This document shows positions 1 through 8,081 of a stretch of DNA of 34,666 bases, in pieces. The notes below the pieces were generated by a model, which was not told where the DNA came from, searched no databases, and saw only the letters and a program-made list of their open reading frames with translations. This stretch comes from DTU036 sp964346475. GTDB lineage: Bacteria > Bacillota > Clostridia > Peptostreptococcales > Acidaminobacteraceae. The DNA lies in NCBI GenBank assembly GCA_964346475.1, contig CAYFUM010000016.1, positions 1 through 34,666 of the forward strand. Direction: 5' to 3'. Made by a program: the position numbers and the translations under genes. Within the stretch, counting starts at the first letter, position 1; each line of letters begins with the position of its first letter.

Positions 1-53
1 CTGCGACTTCTTGAACCCCATTCAAGCACTCTACCAAGCTGAGCTACACCCCG
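1..53 (-). tRNA. tRNA-Pro(GGG), cut by window edge
   Basis: Read on the minus strand, the stretch begins with the acceptor arm CGGGGTG and a normal D-arm (AGCTCAG...GGTAGAG). An anticodon stem CTTGA/TCAAG follows with the 7-base loop ATGGGGT, giving anticodon GGG, which reads CCC. The T-arm and 3' acceptor strand lie beyond the left edge. The acceptor strand equals that of the tRNA-Pro(TGG) gene at 34039, which supports the proline assignment. Confidence 0.85.
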
Positions 54-359
54 ACGACTTAAGTGCCTAATTAGACTAACATATTTTTATTGCTAAAGCA
101 AGGCCTAGTTAGTTTATTTTATTTCTATGATTTTATCCCTAATTGTCTTCTTGGTGGTAGTCTTCTATAGGCTTTTCGGCTTAGGACTTGTCCATATATT
201 TGGAAGCCTGTCCAATAAATTAAGCTGCGAATGGGAAAGGGCTGTCTAATTTGCCCTTTTACAGGGCTTTGCTCCTTATTTTTCTGGCATTTAGGTGGTA
301 TGGATATTGCGTGCAACATACTTTGGTAGATCACATAGCATTTACCAGAGGAGGTAGAC
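54..359. other. gene-free leader between tRNA-Pro and the epimerase operon
   Basis: These 306 bases lie between a divergent tRNA gene and the first + strand gene. I see a small GCCCT/AGGGC hairpin (253-257/263-267) without a T-tract, and no convincing promoter for the epimerase operon. The 97-codon minus-strand frame here has no ribosome site or recognisable protein pattern and is not called. Confidence 0.5.
73..101 (-). promoter_or_regulatory. weak candidate promoter for the minus-strand tRNA-Pro
   Basis: On the minus strand, TTGCTT (plus 96-101) is followed after 17 bases by TAGTCT (plus 73-78), about 20 bases before the tRNA start. Both boxes match the sigma-A consensus only partly, so this is a placement by position more than by sequence. 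Confidence 0.25.
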
Positions 360-1451
360 TTGAGAATAAAGAAAATTGAACTAGGTGAGATTAAGGTTCC
401 CCTGCGTACCCCCTTCAAAACTGCATTGAGGACAGTGGATTCTGTACATGATCTTGTTGTAAGGATTAGTACTGAAAGTGGCGCAGTTGCCTATGGAGAA
501 GCTCCACCCACTGCAGTAATAACTGGGGAAACTAGGGCCTCTATCAGATCAGCAATAGAAGACTACATAGCGCCAAAACTCATTGGGGCAGATGTTCTAG
601 CCATGGAGGATAATCAGGAACTCCTCCAGGGGGCTATTTTGGGGAACACCAGCGCAAAAGCAGCCGTGGATATGGCCCTTTATGATCTATGGTCTCAAGC
701 TTTAAACCAACCCCTCTATAGAGCACTGGGTGGCTCTAAGAGTGAGATTGAGACTGACCTTACCATAAGCCTCAATGGCATTGATGAGATGGTAAAGGAC
801 TCACTAGAAGCCCTTCAGCGGGGTTTTAAAGTACTTAAGGTCAAAATAGGTAGGGATGAGTCCCTGGATTTAAAGAGGATTGAGGCTATAAGAAAGGCTG
901 TCGGTAGGGATGTGACCATCCGCCTTGATGCTAACCAAGGCTGGAGTGTTAGAGAGGCCCTGTCTATTATCTCAAAGCTTGAAAATAAAGGACTGGATAT
1001 TGAGCTCATAGAGCAGCCTATCCACTACTCAAATCTTTCGGGGATGATTGAGGTTACTAAGAGATCTCCTATTCCAATAATGGCCGATGAGAGTGTCTTC
1101 AATGCTAGGGCAGCCCTGGAGGTAATTGAAAAGAAGGCAGCAGACATAATAAACATTAAACTAATGAAGAGCGGTGGTATCCATGAGGCATTAAGAATAC
1201 TGGCTATTGCCGAGGTCCACAAGGTACCCTGTATGATTGGTTGTATGCTGGAGAGCAAGATATCTGTCAGCGCTGCTGCCCACCTAGCGGCTGCTAAAAA
1301 TGCAATAGCCTATGTTGACCTAGATGGACCTGGCCTTTGCTTAAGAGACCCGGTTACTGGGGGACCAGAGTTTTTGGAAGAAAAGATTATTATGAATAAA
1401 ACACCAGGTCTTGGCTTTGAGTCAATTATTGACTTTAAACTATATGGATAG
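360..1451 (+). CDS. dipeptide epimerase (L-Ala-D/L-Glu epimerase type, enolase superfamily)
   Basis: This 363-residue cytosolic enzyme should epimerise the alpha-carbon of the second residue in a dipeptide, typically L-Ala-D-Glu from peptidoglycan. Visible catalytic residues: the KxK pair with K162, metal ligands D190 (LDANQGW), E218 (IEQP) and D243 (ADES), and the opposite-face base K267 (NIKLMKSGG). The DxD pair D320/D322 near the C-terminus is the dipeptide ammonium-binding signature of the Bacillus YkfB-like group and argues against mandelate racemase or muconate cycloisomerase. The start is TTG at 360, chosen because AGAGGAGGT (347-355) sits five bases before it and the protein then begins normally. 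The next gene overlaps or abuts the stop, so translation is probably coupled. Context with an NlpC/P60 peptidase and a peptide importer supports murein-peptide recycling. Exact dipeptide preference cannot be read from sequence alone. Confidence 0.88.
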   Translation: MRIKKIELGEIKVPLRTPFKTALRTVDSVHDLVVRISTESGAVAYGEAPPTAVITGETRASIRSAIEDYIAPKLIGADVLAMEDNQELLQGAILGNTSAKAAVDMALYDLWSQALNQPLYRALGGSKSEIETDLTISLNGIDEMVKDSLEALQRGFKVLKVKIGRDESLDLKRIEAIRKAVGRDVTIRLDANQGWSVREALSIISKLENKGLDIELIEQPIHYSNLSGMIEVTKRSPIPIMADESVFNARAALEVIEKKAADIINIKLMKSGGIHEALRILAIAEVHKVPCMIGCMLESKISVSAAAHLAAAKNAIAYVDLDGPGLCLRDPVTGGPEFLEEKIIMNKTPGLGFESIIDFKLYG

Positions 1452-1455
1452 GATA

Positions 1456-2229
1456 ATGAGAAATTTTAAAGAGGAAGTAAAGGAAATAATCGAGCTAGCT
1501 GAAAGTGAGGGTGTGGAGCTATCCCTGGTGGTAAAGGAACTTTCTGGAAAGGGTGCTTTTACCTATGCTGCTGATAGGATTCACTCCTCGGCTAGTATCA
1601 TAAAGATACCTATTATGATGGCTGTACTAGAAGACCTAGATTTATCTACCTATATTAAACTTAGTGATGAAAATAGGGTAGACTTCAGCGTGGTAAGTGA
1701 AATGGGCTATGAAGGCTATAGCCTGGAGGAATATCTTCTTTGGATGATGATGGAAAGCTGCAACGCCTCCACCAATGTACTTATAGACCTACTTGGCTTT
1801 GATAGGGTCAATAGGATCTTTAAGGATCTTGGTATGAAAGACACAGTTCTAGCTAGGAAGATGATGGACACAAAGGCTAGAAAAGAGGGAAGGGATAATT
1901 TCACCAGTGCCCAGGATATGGCGATTCTTATGGAAAGCCTTTATAGAGGAAATTACTTTAAAAAAGAGACCTGTGAAAAGGGCCTGGAAATAATGAAAAG
2001 GTGTAGAAGTTATGATCTTCTACCCAGGTATCTAGTAGAGACAGGTGAGTTTGCCCATAAAACTGGAGGCCTAAATGAGGTTAGCCATGATGTGGGAATA
2101 TTCTTTGGGAAAGAGGATATTTTAGTATGCGCCCTGACCACTAGTGAAAGTGATAGTGAGAATGACCCAAGAAGAACCAGGCTACTGGGACTTTTAGGCC
2201 GCTCTCTAATGAAAAAGGAGTTCTTATGA
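1456..2229 (+). CDS. class A beta-lactamase-fold serine hydrolase, cytosolic (first copy)
   Basis: The 257-residue protein has the penicillin-recognising serine hydrolase motifs: SIIK at 47-50 (nucleophile S47, K50), SCN at 101-103 in place of the usual SDN, and KTGG at 202-205. I see no ExxLN omega-loop motif carrying the deacylating Glu of true class A beta-lactamases. There is also no signal peptide. It is therefore more likely a cytosolic peptidase, esterase or carboxypeptidase of the Beta-lactamase2 family than a resistance enzyme. I chose ATG 1456, just after the epimerase stop (1449-1451). ATG 1444 is in frame and also possible. The gene ends in an ATGA overlap with the NlpC/P60 gene. 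A role on D-Ala-containing murein peptides is inferred from neighbours only. Confidence 0.8.
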   Translation: MRNFKEEVKEIIELAESEGVELSLVVKELSGKGAFTYAADRIHSSASIIKIPIMMAVLEDLDLSTYIKLSDENRVDFSVVSEMGYEGYSLEEYLLWMMMESCNASTNVLIDLLGFDRVNRIFKDLGMKDTVLARKMMDTKARKEGRDNFTSAQDMAILMESLYRGNYFKKETCEKGLEIMKRCRSYDLLPRYLVETGEFAHKTGGLNEVSHDVGIFFGKEDILVCALTTSESDSENDPRRTRLLGLLGRSLMKKEFL

Positions 2230-3029
2230 AGGCTTGGATTATAAAGGATATTGCCCCACTGAAAACTAAGGCCAGCTGGGAGAGTGAACTAGCTGATGAG
2301 GTTCTTTTTGGTATGCCAGTTGAAATAATTGGCCATGAGGCTGGTGATTGGTACAGGATTAAAACCCATTACAGCTATGAGGCCCTGCTTCACTCTTCAC
2401 AGTTTCTAGCTGAGGGACTCTGTGCTAGGAGCTGGTTGGATGGAAAAAAGAAAATGGTAATCAAAGACTACGCTGATGTTTTGATGGAGCCCAAGGTTCA
2501 GGGAGCCCTTCTACAGGGTATTCCTCGGGGAGGCTTGATTGCCCTAGCCGATGAAGTGGTAGAGGAGCGCTGGCAAAGGGTCATTCTACCTAATGGATCA
2601 GAGGGCTTTACCAGGATTGAGAACCTTGTTGATATACCTAAAGCCCGTGGTGAAGAAGAGATGAGAAGGGCTCTTGTTGAAAGTGCCAGGCTCTATGAAG
2701 GTGCCCAGTACCGCTGGGGTGGAAAAACCGTTATGGGTCTAGACTGTTCGGGTCTTGTAGCTATGGCCTATATGCTTAATGGAGTCCTTATTTATAGGGA
2801 CGCTAAGATTGTCCAGGGTTTTCCTCTTAAAGAAATAGCCAGGGAAGATCTTAAAATGGGGGATCTGATGTTTTTCCCGGGCCATGTGGCTATGTACATC
2901 GAGGATGGACTCTATATTCATTCCTCTTCTAGCCTAAATGGGGTGGGTTATAACAGCTTAAATAAAGAGGATGCTAACTACAACAAGTATCTGGATGAGA
3001 ACTTCAACCAGGCAGGAAGCATATTTTAG
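2226..3029 (+). CDS. SH3b-NlpC/P60 gamma-D-glutamyl endopeptidase, YkfC-like
   Basis: The 267-residue protein has two SH3-like segments (about residues 1-65 and 75-137) and an NlpC/P60 domain (about 145-267). The catalytic triad is visible as C174 in GLDCSGL, H220 in PGHVAMY and H232 in IHSSS. D173 and S175 beside the Cys, and the YRWGG motif at 162-166, match Bacillus YkfC, where they hold the free amine of N-terminal L-Ala. That enzyme releases L-Ala-gamma-D-Glu from murein peptides, the substrate of the epimerase two genes upstream. No signal peptide is present, so it should act in the cytosol on imported peptides rather than on the wall. Start ATG 2226 overlaps the preceding stop (ATGA) and has AAAGGAG just upstream. 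Confidence 0.88.
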   Translation: MKAWIIKDIAPLKTKASWESELADEVLFGMPVEIIGHEAGDWYRIKTHYSYEALLHSSQFLAEGLCARSWLDGKKKMVIKDYADVLMEPKVQGALLQGIPRGGLIALADEVVEERWQRVILPNGSEGFTRIENLVDIPKARGEEEMRRALVESARLYEGAQYRWGGKTVMGLDCSGLVAMAYMLNGVLIYRDAKIVQGFPLKEIAREDLKMGDLMFFPGHVAMYIEDGLYIHSSSSLNGVGYNSLNKEDANYNKYLDENFNQAGSIF

Positions 3030-3042
3030 GTGGATTTGGATT

Positions 3043-3885
3043 ATGACTTTAAAAAATAGAATCATAAGAGAGCTAACCAGCTATAATGGCCAGATGTCCT
3101 TTTATGCAAGGGATTTTAAAGGCAATGTAATTGCACTAGAGGAAGAAGAGAAGTTTGAAACTGCCAGTGTTATTAAAAGTTATATCCTACTGGATCTTTT
3201 TGAGCAGGTTGAAAGGGGGGACAAGTCCCTGGAAGAAGAGCTGGTCTACGAAGAGAAATTTAGGGTTGAGGGTTCTGGAGTCCTTCAGAGCCTAGACAGT
3301 GGTCTTAGTATGAGCGCAAAGAACTTTGCCACTTTAATGATAATAGTCAGCGATAACACGGCCACAAATATCATGATTGATTATCTAGGGCTGGATAATA
3401 TCAACGGGACTATTCAAAAATATGGCTTTATGGATAGCCAGCTTCTAAATCCCATTGACTGGGAAAAGTATGATGATCTAGGGATAACTACTGCTAAGGA
3501 CTATGGTGAGTTTTTCTATAAACTCCATGAAGGCCAGCTGGTTTCAGAGAAGGCTTCGGCGGAGATGATAGAGATTCTAAAAAAACAACACTATAATTCC
3601 ATGATTGTCAGAAATTTCCCTCAGTATTATTTGTCGGGGGAGGACCGGGTTTGCCAGGCGGACCTAGAAATATCTGTAGCTTCAAAAAGTGGCAGCATGG
3701 ACGCCTGTAGAAATGATGGGGGTATTGTATTTACTCCGCTGGGGGATTACGTAATAGTCATGCTCCACAAGAACTTCCATGACCCCCTCTATCACAGTGA
3801 CCATGAAGCCACCCTCTATGGCTCCAGGGTCTCTAGGATGGTTCTAGACCAGTTTTTGGCTTTAGAAGGCAGCCTACAGCTTTAA
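3043..3885 (+). CDS. class A beta-lactamase-fold serine hydrolase, cytosolic (second copy)
   Basis: The 280-residue protein carries all three motifs of the fold: SVIK at 42-45 (nucleophile S42), SDN at 103-105 and KSG at 215-217. It lacks a signal peptide and an obvious ExxLN omega-loop motif. It differs widely from the copy at 1456 outside the motifs, so it is an old paralogue or a separate family member rather than a recent duplicate. I chose ATG 3043 because AGGTGG lies at 3028-3033, shortly upstream, and the reading frame before it lies within the NlpC/P60 gene. Genes of this fold inside a murein-peptide operon could trim D-Ala or hydrolyse a peptide ester or amide. That role is inference. 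It is the last gene before the promoter of the opp operon. Confidence 0.8.
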   Translation: MTLKNRIIRELTSYNGQMSFYARDFKGNVIALEEEEKFETASVIKSYILLDLFEQVERGDKSLEEELVYEEKFRVEGSGVLQSLDSGLSMSAKNFATLMIIVSDNTATNIMIDYLGLDNINGTIQKYGFMDSQLLNPIDWEKYDDLGITTAKDYGEFFYKLHEGQLVSEKASAEMIEILKKQHYNSMIVRNFPQYYLSGEDRVCQADLEISVASKSGSMDACRNDGGIVFTPLGDYVIVMLHKNFHDPLYHSDHEATLYGSRVSRMVLDQFLALEGSLQL

Positions 3886-3917
3886 TATTTAAAAAATCAA
3901 TTAAGCTATTAAAATCC

Positions 3918-3950
3918 TTATAATGATTAAAAAAATATGTTATAATGATT
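3918..3950 (+). promoter_or_regulatory. oppA promoter region with duplicated extended -10 sequence
   Basis: TTATAATGATT occurs twice, at 3918-3928 and 3940-3950, exactly 22 bases apart. The second copy gives TGTTATAAT, an extended -10 (TATAAT 3941-3946 with TG at 3938-3939), and has only a weak -35 (TTATAA 3918-3923). Transcription would begin near 3953, leaving a leader of about 65 bases before oppA. Confidence 0.6.
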
Positions 3951-3968
3951 GTGGTCAGAAAAATAAAA

Positions 3969-3992
3969 CTACAATTTTGTTGTAAAATGTAG
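3969..3992 (+). promoter_or_regulatory. stem-loop in the oppA leader
   Basis: CTACA (3969-3973) pairs with TGTAG (3988-3992), and after one bulged A, TTTT pairs with AAAA around loop GTTGT. It lies just downstream of the predicted start site and 25 bases before the oppA start codon. No T-tract follows, so it is not a terminator. It could be an operator dyad or an mRNA-stabilising 5' hairpin. Confidence 0.4.
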
Positions 3993-4017
3993 TGCAAAAT
4001 GAAATAGGAGGAAATCT

Positions 4018-6018
4018 ATGAGGAGAAAATTTTCACTATTACTGGTTCTACTGCTAGTACTTGGCCTCTTTGCAGGTTGTGGAGGAGGAGAGAAAGCCCC
4101 AGAAGCAACAGTGCCAGAAAGTCCTGGTGCAGAGACACCAGAAAGTCCTGGAGAGGAACCAGTAGAGACGGAGAATGCCCTGGGCGATAGTGATGCCATG
4201 GTTTACCGCGGTCTTTATAGCGCTGAAATCTCGTCGATGAACTATCTAGTAGAAGGGGCTACCAACGAACAAACAGTAGGGGCCAACGTTATTGATACTC
4301 TGGTTGAGTACAATCCTTATGGAGAACTTATTCCTGGTCTGGCTGAGAGCTGGGAACCATCGGAGGATGGACTTACCTGGACCTTCCACCTAAGAGAAGG
4401 TCAGAAGTGGATAGACCACCTGGGTAACCCAGTGGCCGATGTAACTGCCCATGACTTTGTTTCAGCTGCTAAATATGTTTGTGACCCTAATAATGAATCA
4501 GGAACTGACTACATGATTCTAGACTTTATTGAAGGCGCAGAAGAGTACTATGAGCAGATGATGGAGGGTGATCCTGCAGCTGATTTTGAGAATGTTGGTG
4601 TAAAGGCTCTAGACGACTATACATTAACCTACACCACTACAGATAACTATCCCTTCTTCCCAACCTGTCTAACCTATGTGTGCTATATGCCAGCCTATGG
4701 ACCCCTTCTAGATGAACTGGGACTAGACTTTGGTACAGCAGTAGACCGTATGTACTACAATGGCGCCTATATAGTAACTGAGTATGAACCTCAGGTAGGC
4801 AGGACTTATGAGAAGAACTATCTAAACTGGGATGCCGATAATGTTCACATAACAAAACTAGAATATACTTACAATCCTGAAGCCACTACTATTGCACCTA
4901 CAATGGTTTTAAGAGATGAAATAGACTACTCTGAAATTTCCAACGATATAATTGATGAGTGGCTGGTAAACTATCCTGAGTATGTATCCAAGGGAAGGGC
5001 TGTACCAGATTATTCCTATTTCTATACTTTTAACTTCCGTCCGGGAAGTGGAAATCCTGAAAGGATAGACACCTGGAATGACAATGGATGGGAGCCCGAA
5101 AATTGGCAAAAGGCAGTTTCTAATAATAACTTCCGTCACGCTGTTATGAGCGCCTTTGATAGGGATTATTCCATGTACGCTTTAGAGCCAGATCCAGAGA
5201 TTAGAAAGACTGTAACCCAGCATAGTGTTACACCGATGACCTTTACTGGAGTTGATGGTCTTGACTATGCTCGGCTTCCTGAGTTTGACAATGTACACCA
5301 GTATTTCTTTGATATGGACAAGGCCCAAGAGTACAAAGAAAAAGCCATTGAAGAGCTTACTGAGATGGGTGTTAGCTTCCCAGTAAAAATGCTACTTTCC
5401 TATAGAGCCGATTCATCTGACTGGGAGCAAGAGGTAATTCTTCTCAAACAGCAGATAGAAGAAGCTCTTGGAACAGACTTCTTAGTCTGTGAACTCTATG
5501 GAGCGCCAGCCGACAGCTTCTTAACTATGGTTAGAAGAAACGGTATGTACGGCTTTATGCGCTGTAACTGGGGTGCTGACTTTGAAGACCCATCAACCTG
5601 GGCCCAGCCCTTTGCAATAGATGATAGCGTCAGGGAAAGCGACAATGTAGTCCAGGCCAATAGCTATAACGACATGGACTATGTCCTTACCGAGGGAATA
5701 GAGAATGATACTACAGAAATTCTTAGAGCCTACTATGATAAGGTAGATGAGGCTAAGAAGATTTCAGATACCCTACCCAGACTAAAGGCCTTTGCCGAGG
5801 CAGAAGCCATGCTGGTAGAAAATGCCTTTGTAGTACCCTATTTTATCTATCCTGCTAGCTACTCAGCAACTAGGGTCAACATCTTTGAGGGACAATATGC
5901 ACCCTGCGGTGTCTCTAACCTAAGATACAAGGGACAAAAACTCTATGATGACTTTGTCAACATGGACCTATACACAGAGCGCTATGAAGAATGGCTCGAT
6001 AAGATGGGTGTAAACTAA
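4018..6018 (+). CDS. oppA: oligopeptide ABC transporter substrate-binding lipoprotein
   Basis: The 666-residue protein begins with a lipoprotein signal peptide ending LFAGC, so C21 should be lipidated and anchor it on the outer face of the membrane. A Pro/Glu-rich linker with two PESPG repeats (residues about 25-55) leads into a family 5 solute-binding domain. That domain carries the usual start (NVIDTLVEYNPYGELIPGLAESW, here about residues 91-113) and the EDGLTWTFHLREG stretch. The length suits the large OppA/AmiA oligopeptide binders. AGGAGG (4006-4011) precedes ATG 4018. It is the first gene of the opp operon, and a terminator-like hairpin follows it. Given the upstream YkfB/YkfC-like genes, cell-wall peptides are a plausible ligand, but the pocket cannot be read from sequence. 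Confidence 0.9.
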   Translation: MRRKFSLLLVLLLVLGLFAGCGGGEKAPEATVPESPGAETPESPGEEPVETENALGDSDAMVYRGLYSAEISSMNYLVEGATNEQTVGANVIDTLVEYNPYGELIPGLAESWEPSEDGLTWTFHLREGQKWIDHLGNPVADVTAHDFVSAAKYVCDPNNESGTDYMILDFIEGAEEYYEQMMEGDPAADFENVGVKALDDYTLTYTTTDNYPFFPTCLTYVCYMPAYGPLLDELGLDFGTAVDRMYYNGAYIVTEYEPQVGRTYEKNYLNWDADNVHITKLEYTYNPEATTIAPTMVLRDEIDYSEISNDIIDEWLVNYPEYVSKGRAVPDYSYFYTFNFRPGSGNPERIDTWNDNGWEPENWQKAVSNNNFRHAVMSAFDRDYSMYALEPDPEIRKTVTQHSVTPMTFTGVDGLDYARLPEFDNVHQYFFDMDKAQEYKEKAIEELTEMGVSFPVKMLLSYRADSSDWEQEVILLKQQIEEALGTDFLVCELYGAPADSFLTMVRRNGMYGFMRCNWGADFEDPSTWAQPFAIDDSVRESDNVVQANSYNDMDYVLTEGIENDTTEILRAYYDKVDEAKKISDTLPRLKAFAEAEAMLVENAFVVPYFIYPASYSATRVNIFEGQYAPCGVSNLRYKGQKLYDDFVNMDLYTERYEEWLDKMGVN

Positions 6019-6041
6019 TACCAACGAGGATTAAAAGGACT

Positions 6042-6073
6042 AGGCTCTTGATTTCTCAAGAGCCTGTCTTTTT
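6042..6073 (+). terminator. intra-operon terminator or attenuator between oppA and oppB
   Basis: AGGCTCTTGA (6042-6051) and TCAAGAGCCT (6056-6065) form a perfect 10-bp stem with a TTTC loop, followed by GTCTTTTT. This is an intrinsic terminator shape. As no promoter is evident before oppB, partial read-through would give more binding protein than permease, a common arrangement in binding-protein transporters. It may also block 3' decay of the oppA message. Confidence 0.8.
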
Positions 6074-6096
6074 CGAGAAAGGGAAAAAGGAAGAAT

Positions 6097-7038
6097 ATGC
6101 TCCTATATATGTTAAAACGCCTTTTAAGAGCACTGGGAACCCTGGTAATAATTCTTACGATTGTCTTTATCCTGCTTCGTCAAATGCCCATAGAGGGTTA
6201 TTTCCCCAATTATGACAAGCTCAGCCGGGCACAGATTGACAATGGTATCAAGCAGATGGGCTTGGACCAGCCTATGCCTATCCAGCTCTGGCGTATGTTT
6301 AAAAATTTAGCAAAGGGAGATTTAGGCACCTCAAGGGTCTACCGGAACAATGTAGCTGTAGTGGATATTCTAGGGCCAAAGATTCCTATCTCTTTGAAGC
6401 TAGGAAGCTATGCAATCCTGGTGTCCCTAGTACTTGGGCTTCCCATGGGGATACTTATGGCCCGGTATAAGGGGGGACTTTTCGATCACTTCGGTACGGC
6501 CTTTGTTGTCTTTGTCCAGGCAGTACCAGCGGCGGTTTACTACCTCTTTATCCAGTTATACGGTACTACTGCCCTGGGAATAAAAATGCTCTTTAATCCA
6601 AATGATTGGAAGATGTGGATCCTACCTGTTCTATCCATGAGTCTTGGAAACATAGCCTATTATGCCATGTGGGTTCGTCGCTACATGGTGGATGAATCCA
6701 CCAAGGACTATGTCCAACTGGCCAAGATCAAGGGTCTTTCTGAAAATGAAATAATGTTCAAGCATATTTTTAGAAATGCCTTTGTGCCTATGGTCCAGTA
6801 TCTACCTACATCATTTTTAAATACAATCATTGGATCTATATATATTGAATCCCTCTATAGTATTCCAGGAATGGGAGGACTTCTGGTGGATGTCATAAAG
6901 CGCCAGGATAATACCATGGTTCAAGCAATTGTACTGCTTTTTGCAACAATAGGAATAATTGGACTGGTTCTTGGCGATATGGCAATGGTGGCGCTGGATC
7001 CTAGGATTACCCTGGAAGCCAAGAAGGGAGGTAGATAA
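6097..7038 (+). CDS. oppB: oligopeptide ABC transporter permease OppB
   Basis: The 313-residue membrane protein has an N-terminal helix (about 8-28), a cluster of later hydrophobic helices and a BPD_transp_1 permease domain. Its cytoplasmic EAA-type loop is near residues 205-225 (DYVQLAKIKGLSENEI), the docking site for the ATPase subunits. The C-terminal SLYSIPGMGGLLVDVI motif is typical of OppB/DppB. AAGGAAG lies just before ATG 6097; ATG 6109 is in frame but less well placed. It shares a TAATG overlap with oppC, so the two permeases are probably translated in a coupled, one-to-one manner. Confidence 0.92.
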   Translation: MLLYMLKRLLRALGTLVIILTIVFILLRQMPIEGYFPNYDKLSRAQIDNGIKQMGLDQPMPIQLWRMFKNLAKGDLGTSRVYRNNVAVVDILGPKIPISLKLGSYAILVSLVLGLPMGILMARYKGGLFDHFGTAFVVFVQAVPAAVYYLFIQLYGTTALGIKMLFNPNDWKMWILPVLSMSLGNIAYYAMWVRRYMVDESTKDYVQLAKIKGLSENEIMFKHIFRNAFVPMVQYLPTSFLNTIIGSIYIESLYSIPGMGGLLVDVIKRQDNTMVQAIVLLFATIGIIGLVLGDMAMVALDPRITLEAKKGGR

Positions 7039-8072
7039 TGGCCCATATAAAACACCCTTCCTTTAAGCAAATGGAAGATGCTGTAGAAGAAAGACTTAGA
7101 GACGAGCTTAGTGATGATGAACTCTTCTCCTTTGCAGAATTTGATGAATCCCAGGTGGAAAAGACTGGTTATAGTAATTATAGCTACTGGAGAAGCACTT
7201 TCCAGAATTTCTCCAGGAATAAGCTGGCCATGCTATTACTTTCCTTAGTAGTAATACTAGTTATATTTACCTTTATTCAACCACGGCTGCCCAATCAGGT
7301 AGCACATTTTAGGGTTAATAATGATCCGAACACAGGACTGCCCTATAGAAATCTTCCCCCGGGGACTAGGGTAATGCTCCCTGAGGGTAGAATGCATACA
7401 TTTATCCTGGGGACTAACTCCATAGGCCAGGACCTATGGTCAAGGATTTGGGCTGGGGCTAGGACCTCCTTATTTATAGGAGTTGTAGTAGCTGCCATTG
7501 AGGCAGTTATTGGAATTATAGTGGGTATCCTTTGGGGTTATATAAGAAAACTGGATGCATTCTTTACTGAACTCTATAATGTTCTAGACAACATACCAGT
7601 AACTATAATTCTAATCCTGGTGGCCTATATACTCCCTCCAGGAATAAAGACCCTTATTATAGCCATGTCCCTGACAGGGTGGATTGGCATGGCACGTTTT
7701 ATAAGAAATTTTATAATTATAATTAGGGATAGGGAGTACAATTTAGCTTCCCGCTGCCTGGGCACAAAGACACCCAAGGTTATTATGAAAAACCTTCTTC
7801 CCTACCTGGTGTCAATAATAATGCTTAGGGTTGCTCTTTCTATTCCTGCCAATATTGGCTATGAGGTCTTTATAACCTATATAGGGCTGGGATTGCCTGC
7901 CAGTATTGCAAGTCTAGGTAACCTGATTAACGTGGGAAGGACCCTTATGATGTCGCCCTCTCTAAGATATCAGCTTATCTATCCCACCATTATTCTGTCG
8001 ATAATTACTGTTTCATTCTATGTGGCGGGAAACGCTTTCTCCGATGCGGCGGATCCCAAACAACACGTCTAG
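7038..8072 (+). CDS. oppC: oligopeptide ABC transporter permease OppC
   Basis: The 344-residue inner-membrane subunit pairs with OppB. It has an acidic cytosolic N-terminal extension (about residues 1-45), a first transmembrane helix near 60-80, and the conserved ILGTNSIGQDLWSRI segment that opens the OppC permease domain. The EAA loop is around REYNLASRCLGTKTPKVI. It ends with the family-typical FSDAADPK. Start ATG 7038 overlaps the oppB stop by one base, with GGGAGG inside the end of oppB. Confidence 0.92.
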   Translation: MAHIKHPSFKQMEDAVEERLRDELSDDELFSFAEFDESQVEKTGYSNYSYWRSTFQNFSRNKLAMLLLSLVVILVIFTFIQPRLPNQVAHFRVNNDPNTGLPYRNLPPGTRVMLPEGRMHTFILGTNSIGQDLWSRIWAGARTSLFIGVVVAAIEAVIGIIVGILWGYIRKLDAFFTELYNVLDNIPVTIILILVAYILPPGIKTLIIAMSLTGWIGMARFIRNFIIIIRDREYNLASRCLGTKTPKVIMKNLLPYLVSIIMLRVALSIPANIGYEVFITYIGLGLPASIASLGNLINVGRTLMMSPSLRYQLIYPTIILSIITVSFYVAGNAFSDAADPKQHV

Positions 8073-8081
8073 GAGGTAGAT

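Noticed and set aside
125..418. 97-codon minus-strand frame before the epimerase
   Set aside because: It overlaps the epimerase start, has no ribosome site and no recognisable protein pattern.
1456..3885. Beta-lactam resistance genes
   Set aside because: Both proteins have the SxxK and KTG/KSG motifs, but lack a signal peptide and an ExxLN omega-loop motif, so resistance function is not supported.
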